In this document: one piece after another, positions 32,845 through 34,007 of the stretch | How the letters are laid out: each line of letters starts with the position of its first letter | Numbering within the stretch: the first letter of the stretch is position 1 | Assembly (NCBI GenBank): GCA_003353795.1 | Contig: PIVY01000036.1 | Span: 1-34,007, forward strand | Direction of reading: 5' to 3' | Length of the DNA stretch: 34,007 nucleotides | From: a bacterium | GTDB taxonomy: Bacteria > Krumholzibacteriota > Krumholzibacteriia > LZORAL124-64-63 | Notes under the pieces: generated by a model | Databases searched by the model: none | What the model was told of the DNA's origin: nothing | The model's input: the letters and a program-made list of their open reading frames with translations, nothing else | Position numbers and translations under genes: made by a program

Positions 32845-33570
32845 TCAGAGTTCCAGTTCGAAGCCGTGATCCCGGAGCCAGTCCATGCACGCATCGTGGT
32901 CGGGGCAGTGGTTACGGACCAGCCGGTAGAAGCGCGCGCCGTGATTGGGATGCTCCAGGTGACACAGCTCGTGAATCACCACGGCGTCCACCACCCGCGG
33001 CGGCGCCATCACCAATCGATAGCAATAGGAAATCGTGCCGCTCTGGGAGCAACTGCCCCAGCGACTGGTCCGCTCGCCCACCATGACGCGCTGGGGCGAC
33101 AGTCCCGTGACGCGAGCCAGCCGGTCGGTGCATTCGCGTAAGTGAATCCCGGCGAAACGGCGGAGCCAGCGCTCCAGGGCCTCGCGAGGATCGAGGAGAT
33201 CCGTCGGGGAGAGTTCGAGGCGCAGGGTGGTGTCCGAGAGTTCCGACCGGGTCCGCGCGCGACCATCGGCCAGCGCCACCAGTTCCAGCCGACGCGGCGT
33301 TCCCAGCACGGCCAGTTCGCTGCCGGTGGCCCAGGCGCGGCGCCGCGGGCCGGACCACACGCCGTAGTGGTCGGCCTGTCGGGCCAGCCAGCGCTCCTTC
33401 AGGGTCAGCAATTCGTCCACGTCGCTCAGGGTCGCCCGCGGCGGGATCACCACCTCGATGCCTTGCCGCGCGCTCACCTGGATGCTGAGCCGCCGGGCCC
33501 GCGCGCTACGGCGCAAGCAGAGGCGTAGGGGCCGTCCCTGGACGAGGCGGGTTTCCATGCGTGCGGTCAA
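32845..33570 (-). CDS. YgjP-type (M48-like, DUF45) metallopeptidase
   Basis: 241 residues from a TTG start at 33570 with GGAG seven bases upstream. An earlier in-frame TTG at 33612 and an ATG at 33549 lack good sites, so the exact start is uncertain by a few codons. The zinc motif HELCH has His200, Glu201 and His204, in VIHELCHLEHPNHGARFYRL. SRWGSCSQSGTISYCYRLVM is the other hallmark of the YgjP/DUF45 family. The N-terminal RRSARARRLSIQVSARQGIE is also typical. It is a soluble protein with no signal peptide. Biological substrates of the family are poorly known. Confidence 0.85.
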   Translation of the reverse strand: MTARMETRLVQGRPLRLCLRRSARARRLSIQVSARQGIEVVIPPRATLSDVDELLTLKERWLARQADHYGVWSGPRRRAWATGSELAVLGTPRRLELVALADGRARTRSELSDTTLRLELSPTDLLDPREALERWLRRFAGIHLRECTDRLARVTGLSPQRVMVGERTSRWGSCSQSGTISYCYRLVMAPPRVVDAVVIHELCHLEHPNHGARFYRLVRNHCPDHDACMDWLRDHGFELEL

Positions 33571-33637
33571 CGCGTCACTCCGGGTTGCTGTTTCGGCCGT
33601 ATTCTTGGCCAAGGCACTGGAGCCGGCGACCGATCTG

Positions 33638-33686
33638 TGCTAAAATCATACCAATCTCGTCTCGTTTTGACGGGAGATCGCGTCAA
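33638..33686 (+). promoter_or_regulatory. Extended -10 promoter and downstream dyad of the cupredoxin gene
   Basis: TGCTAAAAT at 33638-33646 is an extended -10 element, which can compensate for the lack of a recognisable -35. Just after the predicted start point, ttgacg (33667-33672) and cgtcaa (33681-33686) form a perfect six-base dyad with an eight-base spacer, a candidate operator or transcript stem. Confidence 0.4.
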
Positions 33687-33691
33687 CCCCG

Positions 33692-33709
33692 GGGCGGCTG
33701 GAGCCGCCC
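33692..33709 (+). promoter_or_regulatory. 5' leader hairpin of the cupredoxin gene
   Basis: gggcggc at 33692-33698 pairs perfectly with gccgccc at 33703-33709 around TGGA, 24 bases before the ATG. It could stabilise the transcript. No U-tract follows, and the AAAGGA ribosome-binding site remains free. Confidence 0.4.
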
Positions 33710-33733
33710 TCGCATACTACGAAAGGATCGCCC

Positions 33734-34007
33734 ATGACCGCAAAGCTCACGACTTTCCTGCTGGTTCTCGCCTTCGCCGGCGCCGCCATGGCCGTCGACC
33801 ACGACGTCAACCAGGTCGGCCTGACCTTCGCGCCCGATGAGCTGTACATCCAGGTCGGCGACACCGTCAACTGGATCTGGTCCAGCGGCGTGCACACCGT
33901 CACCAACGGCACCGATCTCGGCGACCCCGACCTGGGAATGATCTTCGACGGTCCGCTCGACGCCGGCAATACCACCTTCAGCTACAAGCTCAACTCCGTC
34001 GGCACCT
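33734..34007 (+). CDS. Plastocyanin/azurin-like cupredoxin (3' end outside window)
   Basis: The first 91 residues only; the frame is open at the window edge. The ATG follows AAAGGA and opens a signal peptide (MTAKLTTFLLVLAFAGAAMA). The mature protein begins VDHDVNQVGLTFAPDELYIQ and continues VGDTVNWIWSSGVHTVTNG. This is the typical start of a small blue-copper fold, with the His of GVHTV as the first copper ligand. The remaining ligands (usually Cys-His-Met) would lie beyond the edge. The type suggests a periplasmic electron carrier or, if longer, a secreted protein with a cupredoxin domain. The leader carries an extended -10 and two stems. Confidence 0.75.
   Translation, partial: MTAKLTTFLLVLAFAGAAMAVDHDVNQVGLTFAPDELYIQVGDTVNWIWSSGVHTVTNGTDLGDPDLGMIFDGPLDAGNTTFSYKLNSVGT

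Overview
The window is strongly GC-rich bacterial DNA with frequent TTG/GTG starts that have good Shine-Dalgarno spacing. Three secreted proteins (S8 protease, two C25-type peptidases) end in an NPFNP-containing FlgD-like immunoglobulin domain of the kind used as a C-terminal sorting signal. That combination points to an uncultured member of the FCB-related phyla (Krumholzibacteriota, Eisenbacteria, Latescibacterota or similar). The placement is inferred from gene style; no rRNA or other phylogenetic marker is present.

Layout. 1-4320: a secreted S8/beta-helix protease, then a minus-strand arsR-SRPBCC pair behind a palindromic operator. 4331-8600: a C25 gingipain-like secreted protein. 8784-13213: a secreted TPR-CHAT protein divergent from an ECF sigma/anti-sigma pair with a candidate ECF promoter. 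13327-18774: a small secreted protein convergent with a second, larger C25-type protein. 18944-23804: housekeeping genes, namely queF, an adenylate kinase, an AlkZ-related-type protein, and a tightly overlapping minus-strand operon (NPD/FabK-type flavoenzyme, queG, amrS). 24106-31335: an extracellular electron transfer locus. 31412-34007: HD-domain protein, DUF2064-type nucleotidyl/glycosyltransferase, YgjP-type metallopeptidase and the start of a cupredoxin.

The most notable region is 24106-31335. It encodes a DmsE/MtrA-like periplasmic decaheme cytochrome, an MtrB/PioB-like outer-membrane barrel, a TetR regulator, a lipoprotein multiheme cytochrome and a lipoprotein with four rhodanese domains. 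The lipoprotein cytochrome is one open frame interrupted by a single in-frame UGA at codon 80. An 8-bp stem with a GGA loop starts 12 nt after it, in the position and form of a bacterial SECIS element. The simplest reading is a selenocysteine-containing cytochrome with 13 CxxCH motifs and one CX3CH motif in a porin-cytochrome conduit. The set resembles the ext (extHIJKL-type) conduits I recall from Geobacter, which also pair a rhodanese lipoprotein with an outer-membrane channel and cytochromes.

A second theme is unusually long perfect inverted repeats at gene ends. One has 47-bp arms at 3377-3493 and its left arm contains the last codons of the S8 gene; its core recurs exactly at 1-59. Another has 39-bp arms at 4331-4432. 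A third has 27-bp arms at 14000-14102 nested around an ordinary bidirectional terminator. They lack U-tracts yet sit where transcription should end.
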